DNA from: Streptomyces cinerochromogenes
GTDB taxonomy: Bacteria > Actinomycetota > Actinomycetes > Streptomycetales > Streptomycetaceae
Assembly (NCBI RefSeq): GCF_014648635.1
Contig: NZ_BMRM01000001.1
Span: 496,001-560,000, forward strand
Direction: 5' to 3'
DNA length: 64,000 nt
Shown: piece by piece, positions 52,974 through 60,519 of the stretch
Layout: every line of letters starts with the position of its first letter
Position numbering within the stretch: position 1 is the stretch's first letter
Translations under genes and position numbers: made by a program
Notes under the pieces: model-generated
Databases searched by the model: none
Told to the model about the DNA's origin: nothing
Seen by the model: the letters and a program-made list of their open reading frames with translations, nothing else

Positions 52974-54127
52974 GGGCCCTGCACATCATCACCGGGCTCG
53001 GGGTGGGCGGTGCCGAACAGCAGCTCCGGCTGCTGCTGCGGCATCTGCCGGTCGAGTGCGAGGTGGTGACGCTGACCAACCCCGGTCCGGTGGCCGACGG
53101 ACTGGCCGCCGACGGGGTGCGGGTGACCCACCTCGGGATGGCCGGGAACCGCGACCTGGCCGCGCTGCCCCGGCTGGCCGGGATCGTCCGGCGCGGCCGG
53201 TACGACCTCGTCCACACCCACCTGTACCGGGCCTGCCTGTACGGCCGGATCGCCGCCCGGCTGGCCGGGGTCCGCGCGGTCGTCGCCACGGAACACTCCC
53301 TCGGCGACTCGCAGATGGAGGGCCGGCCGCTCACCGCCGGGGTGCGCGCGCTGTACCTGCTGGGCGAGCGGCTGGGCCGGCGCACCGTCGCGGTCTCCCC
53401 CACGGTCGCCGGCCGGCTCGCCCGCTGGGGGGTGCCCGAGCAGCGCATCGCGGTGGTACCCAACGGCATCGACCTGGCGCGGTTCGCCCACGACCCCGCG
53501 GCCCGGCTGCGCACCCGCGCCCGCCTCGGGCTGCCCGACGGCGCGTTCGTCATCGGCGGCATCGGCCGGCTCGTCCCCGGCAAACGCTTCGACGTCCTGA
53601 TCCGCGCCCTCGCCGCCCTGCCCGCCGACTGCAGGCTGCTGCTGGTCGGCGGCGGCCCGGAGGAGCCCGCGCTGCGGCGGGCCGCGCGGGAGGCGGGGGT
53701 GGCCGGCCGGGTGCTGTTCGCCGGGGAGCGGCCGTACCTGCCCGACGGCTCGGCGGGCCCGGACCTGCCCGCGCTGGCCTCGGCGATGGACGTGCTGGCC
53801 TCGCCCTCCCCCGAGGAGGCGTTCGGTCTCGCGGTCGTGGAGGCGCTCGCGGCCGGGCTTCCGGTGCGCTACGCCTCCTGCCCGGCCCTGGAGGACCTGC
53901 CGCCCGGGGCCGCCCCGGACGCGGTCCGGGTCCCGTGCGACGCCGGTGCCTACGCCCGCGCGCTCGCCGAGGTCCGCGCCGCCGGGCCCCGCCCGCGCAC
54001 CGCCCCCGAGGCGGCCCGCCACTACAGCGTCACCCGCAGCGCCGCCCGGCTGATGGACGTCTACACGGCGGCGCTCGCCCACCCGGTCCCCCCGTCCCGA
54101 TCCCCCCAGGGAGTCACCCCGTCATGA
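52970..54127 (+). CDS. Glycosyltransferase family 4 protein
   Basis: 385 aa from GTG 52970 with GGAGGGG upstream. GT4 fold: VRALHIITGLGVGGAEQQLRLLLRHL at the acceptor site, VHTHLYRACLYGRIAARLAGV, VVPNGIDLARF, then VIGGIGRLVPGKRFDVLIRALA, LLLVGGGPEEPALRRAAREAGV and a donor-site SPSPEEAFGLAVVEALAAGLPV with the E-x7-E pattern. It adds a second or later sugar to the lipid-linked unit. Confidence 0.9.
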   Translation: MRALHIITGLGVGGAEQQLRLLLRHLPVECEVVTLTNPGPVADGLAADGVRVTHLGMAGNRDLAALPRLAGIVRRGRYDLVHTHLYRACLYGRIAARLAGVRAVVATEHSLGDSQMEGRPLTAGVRALYLLGERLGRRTVAVSPTVAGRLARWGVPEQRIAVVPNGIDLARFAHDPAARLRTRARLGLPDGAFVIGGIGRLVPGKRFDVLIRALAALPADCRLLLVGGGPEEPALRRAAREAGVAGRVLFAGERPYLPDGSAGPDLPALASAMDVLASPSPEEAFGLAVVEALAAGLPVRYASCPALEDLPPGAAPDAVRVPCDAGAYARALAEVRAAGPRPRTAPEAARHYSVTRSAARLMDVYTAALAHPVPPSRSPQGVTPS

Positions 54128-54768
54128 CCGAGAACCACCCTCGCTCCCGCCCCTTCGGGCTCCGCGCGCTCCCGCCCTGGTCGCTGGTGGCGGCCGGCGT
54201 CCTCACCGGCGGGCTGCTGGGCGGCGGGTACGGCGTGCTGAAGCCCCCCGAGTACACGGCGACCAGCTATGTCGTGGCCGTCCCCGGCAAGGGGGCCGAC
54301 ACCGCCACCGCGCTCGGCTTCGCACAGGCCTACGGCCGGGTCGCCACCCAGATCGCGGTGCTCGGCGACGCCCAGGAGGAGGCCGGGGTGCCGGTGGGCG
54401 CCCTGCGTGCCGGAGTGCGCACCGCGACCTCGCCGGACGCCCCGATGGTCGCCGTCTCCGCCACCTCCGAGCGCCCGGCCCGGGCCGCCGCCATGGCCGA
54501 CGCGGTCGCCCGCGCGCTGACCCGGCACGCCACGGCCGCCGAGGCCGACACGCACGTCGAGCTGCGGCAGTTCTCCCGCGCGGTGCGGCCGGACGAGCCG
54601 TCCTCGCCGTCGCCGGGGGTGACCGGACTGGTCGGCGCGAGCGCGGGCGGTCTGCTCGGCGCCCTCGCCCTGCTGGTAAGGCCGAGACGCCGCCCGGAGC
54701 GGGAGACCTTCCTGCCGCCGTCGGTGCCCGGACCGGCGGTCCCCGCCGACGCGCACGGCCGGCGGTGA
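54124..54768 (+). CDS. Wzz/capsular chain-length regulator-like membrane protein
   Basis: 214 aa, ATG overlapping the previous stop. Two helices (SLVAAGVLTGGLLGGGYGVL, about 20-39, and VTGLVGASAGGLLGALALLV, about 168-187) bracket an extracytoplasmic domain, with the Wzz-type start KPPEYTATSYVVAV. No Walker motif follows, so it lacks the BY-kinase part and resembles a stand-alone polysaccharide co-polymerase. It would control polymer length in concert with the polymerase gene. Confidence 0.75.
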   Translation: MTENHPRSRPFGLRALPPWSLVAAGVLTGGLLGGGYGVLKPPEYTATSYVVAVPGKGADTATALGFAQAYGRVATQIAVLGDAQEEAGVPVGALRAGVRTATSPDAPMVAVSATSERPARAAAMADAVARALTRHATAAEADTHVELRQFSRAVRPDEPSSPSPGVTGLVGASAGGLLGALALLVRPRRRPERETFLPPSVPGPAVPADAHGRR

Positions 54769-55988
54769 CCGCCCTCTACCCGGCGGGCACCGCGCGCCCC
54801 GCCACCGAGGCAGGGCCCGCCGGCCCCGTCACCGGCCCCGCGCCCACCACCGAACTCACCACCGAACTCATCACGGACGAGGAGGCTTTCGCGGCGCTGG
54901 CCCCCGCCTGGGGGCGGCTGTTCCGGCGGTGCGCAGCCGCCACCCCCTTCCAGAGCCACGCCTGGCTGCACTCGTGGTGGCTGTCGTACGGCCGGCGCGG
55001 CCGGCTCCGGCTGCTGGTGGTACGGGCCGGCCCCGAACTGGTGGCCGTCGCGCCGCTGATGCTGGTCCGTCGGCCGTGGCCCGCGCTGGTGCCGCTCGGC
55101 GGGGCGATCTCCGACTACACCGACGTGCTGCTGGACGACACCGACGACGGGCGCGTGGCCGGCGCGCTCACCGAGGCGCTCGCGGTCGCGGCGCGCACCG
55201 CGCTGGTCGACTTCCGCGAGGTGCGCCCGGGCGGCGCGGTGGAACGGGTCTACGACCGCTGGCCCGGACCGCGCCGTACGGTCGGCGACTCGCTGTGCCT
55301 GGAGCTGCCCGCCGTACCGATGGAGGAGCTGATCGCCCGGCTGCCGTCGGGCAAGTCGGGGCAGCGGGTGCGGGCCAAGCTGCGCCGGCTGGCCGCGCTG
55401 GGGGTGCGGCGGCGGACGGTGGACCCGGAGGAGGTGGACGCGGCGCTCGGCCGGCTGCTGGAGCTGCACCGGTTGCAGTGGCAGGGGCGGAAGGTGACGG
55501 ACGAGCATCTGCGGTCCCGGTTCCGCGAGCACCTGGTGCGCGCGGCGGGGCGGATGGTGCGTTCGGGGAACGCGGTGGTCACCGAGTTCCTGGTCGACGG
55601 CGAGGTGCTGGGGGTCGACCTGACGCTGCTGTCGGGCAGCATGGCCGGCGGCTACCTCTACGGCGCCCACCCGTGCCTGCGGGAGCGGAAGGCGGACGTG
55701 GCGGTGATGCTGCTGGAGGCGTGCGCCGAGCACAGCGGCGACGGGCAGCGGGGCACGCTGAGCCTGCTGCGCGGCGACGAGCCGTACAAGCACCACTGGC
55801 GGCCCGAACGGGTCGTCAACCGGCGGCTGCTCATGGCCCGGCGGCGCACCGCCCCGCTGCTGACGGCCGCGCTGGGCGACGCCACCGCCCGGCAGCGGGG
55901 CAGGGAGCTGCTGCACCGGTGGCGCGAGCGCGGCGGCGGGCAGTCGGCCGGGGGCGCGGAGGTGCGGCCGAAGAGGGCGGCCCGGTAG
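54765..55988 (+). CDS. GNAT/FemAB-like acyltransferase (BcsL/CelD type)
   Basis: 407 aa from GTG 54765, overlapping the previous stop. The pattern ATPFQSHAWLHSWWLSYGRRGRLRLLVV, LVAVAPLMLVRR, IARLPSGKSGQRVRAKLRRLAALGV, GGYLYGAHPCLRERKADVAVMLLEAC and GTLSLLRGDEPYKHHWRPE is that of the two-lobed GNAT family in polysaccharide clusters. It probably transfers an acyl or aminoacyl group onto the sugar chain or its precursor. It is the last gene of the operon, and its final 331 bases run opposite to the 3' extension of the next gene. Confidence 0.85.
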   Translation: MTALYPAGTARPATEAGPAGPVTGPAPTTELTTELITDEEAFAALAPAWGRLFRRCAAATPFQSHAWLHSWWLSYGRRGRLRLLVVRAGPELVAVAPLMLVRRPWPALVPLGGAISDYTDVLLDDTDDGRVAGALTEALAVAARTALVDFREVRPGGAVERVYDRWPGPRRTVGDSLCLELPAVPMEELIARLPSGKSGQRVRAKLRRLAALGVRRRTVDPEEVDAALGRLLELHRLQWQGRKVTDEHLRSRFREHLVRAAGRMVRSGNAVVTEFLVDGEVLGVDLTLLSGSMAGGYLYGAHPCLRERKADVAVMLLEACAEHSGDGQRGTLSLLRGDEPYKHHWRPERVVNRRLLMARRRTAPLLTAALGDATARQRGRELLHRWRERGGGQSAGGAEVRPKRAAR

Positions 55989-56953
55989 ATCCACGAGGAG
56001 CGGGGGTTGTCCGAGCACTGCCAGACGCCGTGCGGGCAGTAGTCGGTCACCGTGTTGTACAGCGGTCTGTGCGCTTCGATCCAGGCGAGCATCCGCCCCA
56101 TGTACGCGGGGTTGTCCCCGTTGCGGTACAGCCCCCATTCCGGATAGGAGAGGGGTTTGCCGTGGGCTTTGGCGAAGTCCACGTGCTGCTGGAGGCCGTA
56201 GGGCTCGGTGACCTGTGCCTCGAACGACAGTCCGCTCGGCTGGTCGTAGGCGTCCATGCCGACGATGTCGACCGTGTCGTCCCCGGGGTAGCACTCGGTC
56301 CAGGGCACGGCGTCGAGGCCGCGGCTCGGCGTGAAGTCGAACCGGAACGCCTGGCCCGGCACCGAGCGCATGGCGGCGACGATCCTGTTCCAGTACGTCT
56401 TCCAGGCTTCGGGGTCCGGTCCGCACCGGTGGGTGTAGGTGGTGCCGTTCATCTCCCAGCCGAGCACGATCACCGTGTCCGGCACCCCCAGCCGCACCAG
56501 CTGTTCGGCCAGGGCCCGGAAGTGGCCGTCGAACGCGCCGGCCGCGGCCTGCGCCAGCAGCGACCGCACCTCGGGGTCGGGGAGGTTCTCCTCGTTGCGC
56601 TCCTGCATCGGCACGTTGAGGACGAGCATCCGGTCCGCCTTCTGGCGCCGCCACTGTGCCCACGCGTCCAGGAAGCCGGGCGGGCCCTCGATGTCCTCCC
56701 AGCTGCCGCCGGGCAGGTAGGTGTGGGCGACCTTCACCTCGGTGCCGCCGAGCCAGTCGCTCAGTTCGGCGATCCGCGCGACCGCGAGGGGCCCGGAGTC
56801 GAGGAACGCCCCGAAGGGCGGCGGTTCGGTGGTCGGCGCCGTCGCCGGTCCCGCGGCGGCGCCCGGGCCGACCGCCAGGGCGACCGACGCGAGGAGGGAT
56901 CCCGCGAGGACGGCGAGCCGCCCGGACCTCGCCCTGCACCGGCGTGCGGCCAT
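55658..56953 (-). CDS. Glycoside hydrolase, GH26-like, exported, with read-through C-terminus
   Basis: 431 aa from ATG 56953 behind GGAGGAAGGG. Signal peptide (about 1-36, ending GPGAAA). The catalytic part (about 45-325) holds VPDTVIVLGWEMNGTTYTHRC (acid/base Glu in WEMNG), VDIVGMDAYD and KPLSYPEWGLYRNGDNPAYMGRMLAWI (nucleophile Glu in PEWGL), as in GH26-type endo-glycanases. After SSWIYRAALFGR, the last 110 codons run across the end of the opposing acyltransferase gene and are Cys/Ser/Arg-rich, without family character. The natural end of the enzyme is probably near 55980, so the stop seems to have been lost. It may trim the polymer made by the adjacent operon. Confidence 0.75.
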   Translation of the reverse strand: MAARRCRARSGRLAVLAGSLLASVALAVGPGAAAGPATAPTTEPPPFGAFLDSGPLAVARIAELSDWLGGTEVKVAHTYLPGGSWEDIEGPPGFLDAWAQWRRQKADRMLVLNVPMQERNEENLPDPEVRSLLAQAAAGAFDGHFRALAEQLVRLGVPDTVIVLGWEMNGTTYTHRCGPDPEAWKTYWNRIVAAMRSVPGQAFRFDFTPSRGLDAVPWTECYPGDDTVDIVGMDAYDQPSGLSFEAQVTEPYGLQQHVDFAKAHGKPLSYPEWGLYRNGDNPAYMGRMLAWIEAHRPLYNTVTDYCPHGVWQCSDNPRSSWIYRAALFGRTSAPPADCPPPRSRHRCSSSLPRCRAVASPSAAVSSGAVRRRAMSSRRLTTRSGRQWCLYGSSPRSRLSVPRCPSPLCSAHASSSITATSAFRSRRHGWAP

Positions 56954-57033
56954 GCCCGCTCCCTTCCTCCCGGTCGCGTCCCGGCGAGCAGGGCGCGGCG
57001 GGGTGCCGGGCGCTCGGTCCGGCACCCGGCGCG

Positions 57034-57780
57034 TCATCGACGGGCGGTGGCCCGGCCCCGCCGGTACAGGATCGCTCCGGCCGTGATCAGCGCGGCGCTG
57101 GCGGCCGAGGTCGCGATCATCGCCGGGCCGTCACCACCGGTGTGCGCGAGCACGGGCGGCTGCGGAGGGTGCTCCTCACCACCGCCGCCGGGGGGCGGGG
57201 TGTGGCCCGTACCCGGGGGCGTGCTCTCGTCACCGCCGTACGGGGGTGTGGTGTGCCCGCCGGGGGGCGTGCTGTGACCGCCGCCGGGTGGGCTGCCGTA
57301 CCCGCCGCCGTAGGGAGGCGGGGTCGTCTCCTTACCGCCGTACGGAGGCGGGGTCGTCTCCTTACCGCCGTACGGAGGCGGGGTCGTCTCCTTACCGCCG
57401 TACGGGGGTGCGGTCGTGCTGCCGCCGGTCGGTGGGGTGGAGTGGTCGACCGGGGAGCCGTAATCGGAGTGGTCCCCGGGGGCGCCGTACTCCTCGTGGT
57501 GCTCGCCGCCCGCCTGGCCGTTCGTGTTCGCCGCGTGTCCGACGTTGGCGCAGGAGTTGGCGAACGCCGGGTTCAGCGCCGCGGCCGCGTCGACGGAGTT
57601 GCCGCAGACGTTGACCGGGACGGTGACCGGGGCCTGGACGTTGTTCCCGGACAGAACTCCGGGGGAGCCCTGGGCGGCCCCGTCCGCACGGGAGTCGGCG
57701 AGCGCGGCGCCGGCGTACAAGGACAGCATGCCGGTCGCGGCGGCGGCCACGGCCATGCCCTTGCTGAGGGTCTGTCGCAA
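57034..57780 (-). CDS. Sortase-anchored chaplin with single chaplin domain (ChpA position)
   Basis: 248 aa. Signal peptide to about residue 29 (ending ALA), one chaplin domain (about 33-78: QGSPGVLSGNNVQAPVTVPVNVCGNSVDAAAALNPAFANSCANV, with the Cys pair), a spacer of about 125 residues rich in Gly, Pro, Thr and His, then the sorting signal LAHTG (211-215), a hydrophobic helix and a basic tail. The spacer includes PPYGGKETTP repeated three times. Long chaplins of S. coelicolor (ChpA-C) carry two chaplin domains before the sorting signal; only one is present here, though the position matches chpA. It would anchor the fibril layer covalently to the wall. No start other than the ATG at 57780 has a site. 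Confidence 0.88.
   Translation of the reverse strand: MRQTLSKGMAVAAAATGMLSLYAGAALADSRADGAAQGSPGVLSGNNVQAPVTVPVNVCGNSVDAAAALNPAFANSCANVGHAANTNGQAGGEHHEEYGAPGDHSDYGSPVDHSTPPTGGSTTAPPYGGKETTPPPYGGKETTPPPYGGKETTPPPYGGGYGSPPGGGHSTPPGGHTTPPYGGDESTPPGTGHTPPPGGGGEEHPPQPPVLAHTGGDGPAMIATSAASAALITAGAILYRRGRATARR
57314..57403 (-). repeat. Three exact 30-bp tandem repeats in chaplin spacer
   Basis: The 30-bp unit starting GGAGGCGGGGTCGTCTCCTT is present three times at 57314-57343, 57344-57373 and 57374-57403 without a change. It encodes the ten-residue block PPYGGKETTP. The exact identity implies recent expansion. Confidence 0.9.
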
Positions 57781-57814
57781 TCTCGTGGTCTTCCTGCTCG
57801 AAGAAGTGGGAAGA

Positions 57815-57851
57815 CCGGCCCCGGAACGGAGAATCGACGGTCCGGGGCCGG
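57815..57851. terminator. Hairpin between the two adjacent chaplin genes
   Basis: CCGGCCCCGGA (57815-57825) pairs perfectly with TCCGGGGCCGG (57841-57851), with a 15-base loop. It lies 39-75 bases downstream of the short chaplin stop on the - strand and 35 bases before the long chaplin start, so it could terminate or attenuate transcription between the two. Confidence 0.75.
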
Positions 57852-57889
57852 CCTGTACTCAGCCGGGGCTGGTGCGTTGTGCCGCGTCG

Positions 57890-58132
57890 TCAGTTCTTGT
57901 CGATGTCGCCGTTGATGCAGGTGTTGCCGGCAGCCGGGTTCAGCAGACCGACAACGTTGATCGTGTTGCCACACAGGTTGATCGGAATGTGGATCGGAAC
58001 CTGGACGACGTTTCCGGACAGAAAGCCCGGGGAGTTCGCGGCGGTGCCATTGGCCGTGGAGTCGGCGAAGGCGGGTCCGGCCAGGCTCAGGGCCAGGATG
58101 GCACCCGCAACGGCTGAGACGGTCTTCTTCAT
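57890..58132 (-). CDS. chpD: Short chaplin (ChpD position)
   Basis: 80 aa behind GAGAAGGG. Signal peptide to about residue 24 (ending AFA), then one chaplin domain: ANSPGFLSGNVVQVPIHIPINLCGNTINVVGLLNPAAGNTCIN with the Cys pair, and a GDIDKN tail. It is secreted and polymerises on aerial hyphae. A small hairpin (CGGGGC/GCCCCG) lies directly before its ribosome site. The adjacent rodlin genes support the chpD position, which I recall from S. coelicolor. Confidence 0.9.
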   Translation of the reverse strand: MKKTVSAVAGAILALSLAGPAFADSTANGTAANSPGFLSGNVVQVPIHIPINLCGNTINVVGLLNPAAGNTCINGDIDKN

Positions 58133-58371
58133 GTGTATTCCCTTCTCCGGGGCCACGCCCCGATGACGGCCAGAACCGTGCGAGCACGACGTGAACGGTC
58201 GCGGCACGGAACGAGGGATTGACACAACAGGAGACCGCGGAACACGGACCGCGTGATAATCACTCGATCGCACCGCTTCGTCACGCGTTTCCCCTCGCCT
58301 GAATTCCGTGGAAAAAGGCCCGGGCAGCCCGCAGACGGTGCAGCGGACGGCCCGGGCCACGCCGGATCGGC

Positions 58372-58770
58372 TCAGCCTTCGCCGTTGGCCGAGAGAACCG
58401 ACAGGTCCTCCAGGACGTGCGAGACCGCACCGTCGCGCTTGGCGTTGGTGGAGTTGTCGCTGCACTGCTGCTGCAGGTGGTCCGACAGGATCGGGATGTC
58501 CTGGACCGTGACGCCGATGAGCGCGTCGACGGCGACGTCCACGTCCTGGATGCCGACACACGGCTTGTTGAGCGACCCCTGCACCAGCGAGAGCTGCGGG
58601 CTCATGTCGCCCTTCGTCGCCGAGTTGCCCCACGACGACGCGGCGCCGTTGCCATTCGCGACGGTCGGTCCGTCGTCGTTGCCGATGGCAAGCGCCTGCG
58701 GCGCGGCCGCCACCGCCATTCCCACGACAGAAGCGGCGGTCGCGGCGGCGACCATTGCCTTCTTGAGCAC
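58372..58770 (-). CDS. rdlA: Rodlin (RdlA position)
   Basis: 132 aa from GTG 58770 behind AGGAA. Signal peptide to about residue 28 (ending ALA), then the rodlin body: [78 protein letters not shown], with the two Cys, and [20 protein letters not shown] at the end. Rodlins align chaplin fibrils into the paired rods of the spore surface. It is divergent from the second rodlin gene, the standard rdlAB order. Confidence 0.93.
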   Translation of the reverse strand: MLKKAMVAAATAASVVGMAVAAAPQALAIGNDDGPTVANGNGAASSWGNSATKGDMSPQLSLVQGSLNKPCVGIQDVDVAVDALIGVTVQDIPILSDHLQQQCSDNSTNAKRDGAVSHVLEDLSVLSANGEG

Positions 58771-58813
58771 TTCGCGTTCCTTTCCTCGTAGCGACGCATG
58801 CCCTACGGCCCAA

Positions 58814-58841
58814 TCAACCCGGTGCATCGGGAATGGTTCCG
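58814..58841 (-). promoter_or_regulatory. SigmaBldN-type promoter, rodlin on - strand
   Basis: CGGAAC (58841-58836), 16 bases, GGTTGA (58819-58814) on the - strand; five of six matches in each box of CGTAAC-N16-CGTTGA, about 45 bases before the rodlin GTG. Confidence 0.7.
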
Positions 58842-58944
58842 CCGATTCACTCGGTTGGAGCCCAAACGCCTGAGAGGTGACGAGAAAGCATCAATCGGAC
58901 AAACACACCACCAGTCCAGCGGATCGGCCGACGGAGTGAACGGC

Positions 58945-58972
58945 AGAAACCAAGAGGAGTCCGGGGAGTTGA
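58945..58972 (+). promoter_or_regulatory. SigmaBldN-type promoter, rodlin on + strand
   Basis: AGAAAC (58945-58950), 16 bases, AGTTGA (58967-58972); four and five of six matches to CGTAAC and CGTTGA, about 45 bases before the rodlin GTG. Confidence 0.55.
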
Positions 58973-59017
58973 CCAAAGCGCTCCGGTGGACGGGGTTTCC
59001 TCAGAAAGGACTGGCCA

Positions 59018-59416
59018 GTGATCAAGAAGATTGTTGCCACTGCGGCCGTCGCCGCTTCGGCCATGGGCGCCTCCGCTGCCGCGGCACCGCAGGCGCTGGC
59101 GATCGGAAACGACAGCGGGCCGACCGCCGCCAACGGCAACGGCGCCTGGCAGAGCTACGGCAACTCGGCCACGTACGGGAACATGAGCCCGCAGATCGCC
59201 CTGATCCAGGGCTCCTTCAACAAGCCGTGCATCGCCGTGAACGACATTCCGATCGGTGTCGGCGCCCTGATCGGTGTCAATGTCCAGGACATTCCGATCC
59301 TGTCGGACCACATGCAGCAGCAGTGCACCGAGAACTCCTCGAACGTCAAGCGCGACGGCGCGCTGGCGCACCTGCTGGAGGACGTGTCGATCCTGTCCCA
59401 GAACAGCGAGAGCTGA
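59018..59416 (+). CDS. rdlB: Rodlin (RdlB position)
   Basis: 132 aa from GTG 59018 behind AGAAAGGA. Signal peptide to about residue 28 (ending ALA), then [79 protein letters not shown] and DGALAHLLEDVSILSQNSES. It is clearly the paralogue of the divergent rodlin, of equal length. The most conserved block is [18 protein letters not shown]. It works with the other rodlin and the chaplins in the spore rodlet layer. Confidence 0.93.
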   Translation: MIKKIVATAAVAASAMGASAAAAPQALAIGNDSGPTAANGNGAWQSYGNSATYGNMSPQIALIQGSFNKPCIAVNDIPIGVGALIGVNVQDIPILSDHMQQQCTENSSNVKRDGALAHLLEDVSILSQNSES

Positions 59417-59467
59417 CCCTCCGTCCGAAGCGGGTCGCCGGGTGGTCCGGCGGCCCGCTTCGTCGTG

Positions 59468-59632
59468 TCAGCGGCGGTACAGCGCCTCGATCTGCTCGGC
59501 GTACGCGGCCGTCACCGCGTGCCGCCTCACCTTCAGGGACGGGGTGAGCAGCCCGTTCTCCTCCGTGAACTCCCCCTCGACCAGCGCGAACGCGCGGATC
59601 GACTCGGCGCGGGAGACGGCCACGGCAGCGGC
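59468..59632 (-). pseudogene. C-terminal remnant of a long-chain fatty-acyl-CoA ligase (FadD/FACL)
   Basis: The last 54 codons read AVSRAESIRAFALVEGEFTEENGLLTPSLKVRRHAVTAAYAEQIEALY, which is the terminal segment of AMP-forming acyl-CoA synthetases, including the LTPSLKVRR element with the catalytic-lysine region. Upstream of about 59632 the frame carries unrelated Arg-rich sequence and soon runs into the ABC permease gene (which ends at 59665). The catalytic adenylation domain (about 550 residues) is absent, so this is the 3' end left by a deletion. Confidence 0.75.
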
Positions 59633-59664
59633 CCGCCGTGACCGGTCGGTGGCACTCCGGCGGC

Positions 59665-60519
59665 CTACGAAACGACGTCCTTGCGGGAGAAACCCCGGAA
59701 GGCCAGCGCGAACAGCACCAGGGCGTAGGTGAGGGACAGCGCGGTGCCCTGGATCATGCCGGACCACTCGGGGCGGGGCTGGACGGCGTCGGCCCAGGCG
59801 AACTGCCAGTGCGCGGGCAGGAAGTCCCGCCAGTGGCCGAGGGCGGTGACGGCGTCCAGGACGTTCCCGACGATGGTCAGGCCGACCGCGCCGCCGACCG
59901 CGCCGAGCGGGGCGTCCGTCTTCGTGGACAGCCAGAACGCCAGCCCGGCGGTGACCAGCTGGGACACGAAGATGTACGCCACGGCCACCAGGAGCCGCTG
60001 GGCCGCCGTACCGGTGTCCAGCGCGCCGCCGGTGGGGATCTCCAGCGGGCCCCAGCCGTAGGCGGCCGTGCCGGCGGCGAGCGCCACCAGCGGCAGCAGC
60101 ACCATCGCGGCGAGGCTCAGCCCGAGCGCGACGACCAGCTTGGACCACAGCAGCCGGGCCCGGGGCACGGGGGCGGCCAGCAGATAGCGCAGCGAGGACC
60201 AGCTCGCCTCGGAGGCGACCGTGTCCCCGCAGAACAGGGCGACCGGGATGACCAGCAGGAAGCCCGCGGAGACGAAGAGGTTCACGGCGGCGAAGTTGGC
60301 GCCGGAGGCGGTGGCCGTGTCCATCAGCGTGACCTGGTTGTTCCGGCCGGCCGGGTCGCCGCCGACCGCGAAGGCGATCAGCAGCACGAACGGCAGGAGG
60401 GCCAGGACCGCGCCCATGACCAGGGTGCGGCGCCGCTTGAGCTGGCGGGCCAGCTCGACCCGCAGCGGCAGGGTGCGCCCCGCCCGGTAGCCGGAGGCGA
60501 CCTCGGTGAGCGTGCTCAT
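59665..60519 (-). CDS. ABC-2 type transporter permease
   Basis: 284 aa. The ATG at 60519 overlaps the previous gene's stop, so translation is coupled. Six membrane helices are visible (about 32-53, 80-98, 126-150, 170-195, 200-222 and 255-275), after a cytoplasmic N-terminus (VELARQLKRRRTL). The pattern is that of ABC-2 permeases with a large loop GNNQVTLMDTATASGANF before helix 2. It pairs with the ATPase half of the adjacent fusion protein and exports an unknown compound. Confidence 0.85.
   Translation of the reverse strand: MSTLTEVASGYRAGRTLPLRVELARQLKRRRTLVMGAVLALLPFVLLIAFAVGGDPAGRNNQVTLMDTATASGANFAAVNLFVSAGFLLVIPVALFCGDTVASEASWSSLRYLLAAPVPRARLLWSKLVVALGLSLAAMVLLPLVALAAGTAAYGWGPLEIPTGGALDTGTAAQRLLVAVAYIFVSQLVTAGLAFWLSTKTDAPLGAVGGAVGLTIVGNVLDAVTALGHWRDFLPAHWQFAWADAVQPRPEWSGMIQGTALSLTYALVLFALAFRGFSRKDVVS

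Noticed and set aside
57314..57403. Regular repeats resembling a CRISPR array
   Set aside because: The 30-bp units adjoin directly without spacers and encode a peptide repeat in a chaplin.
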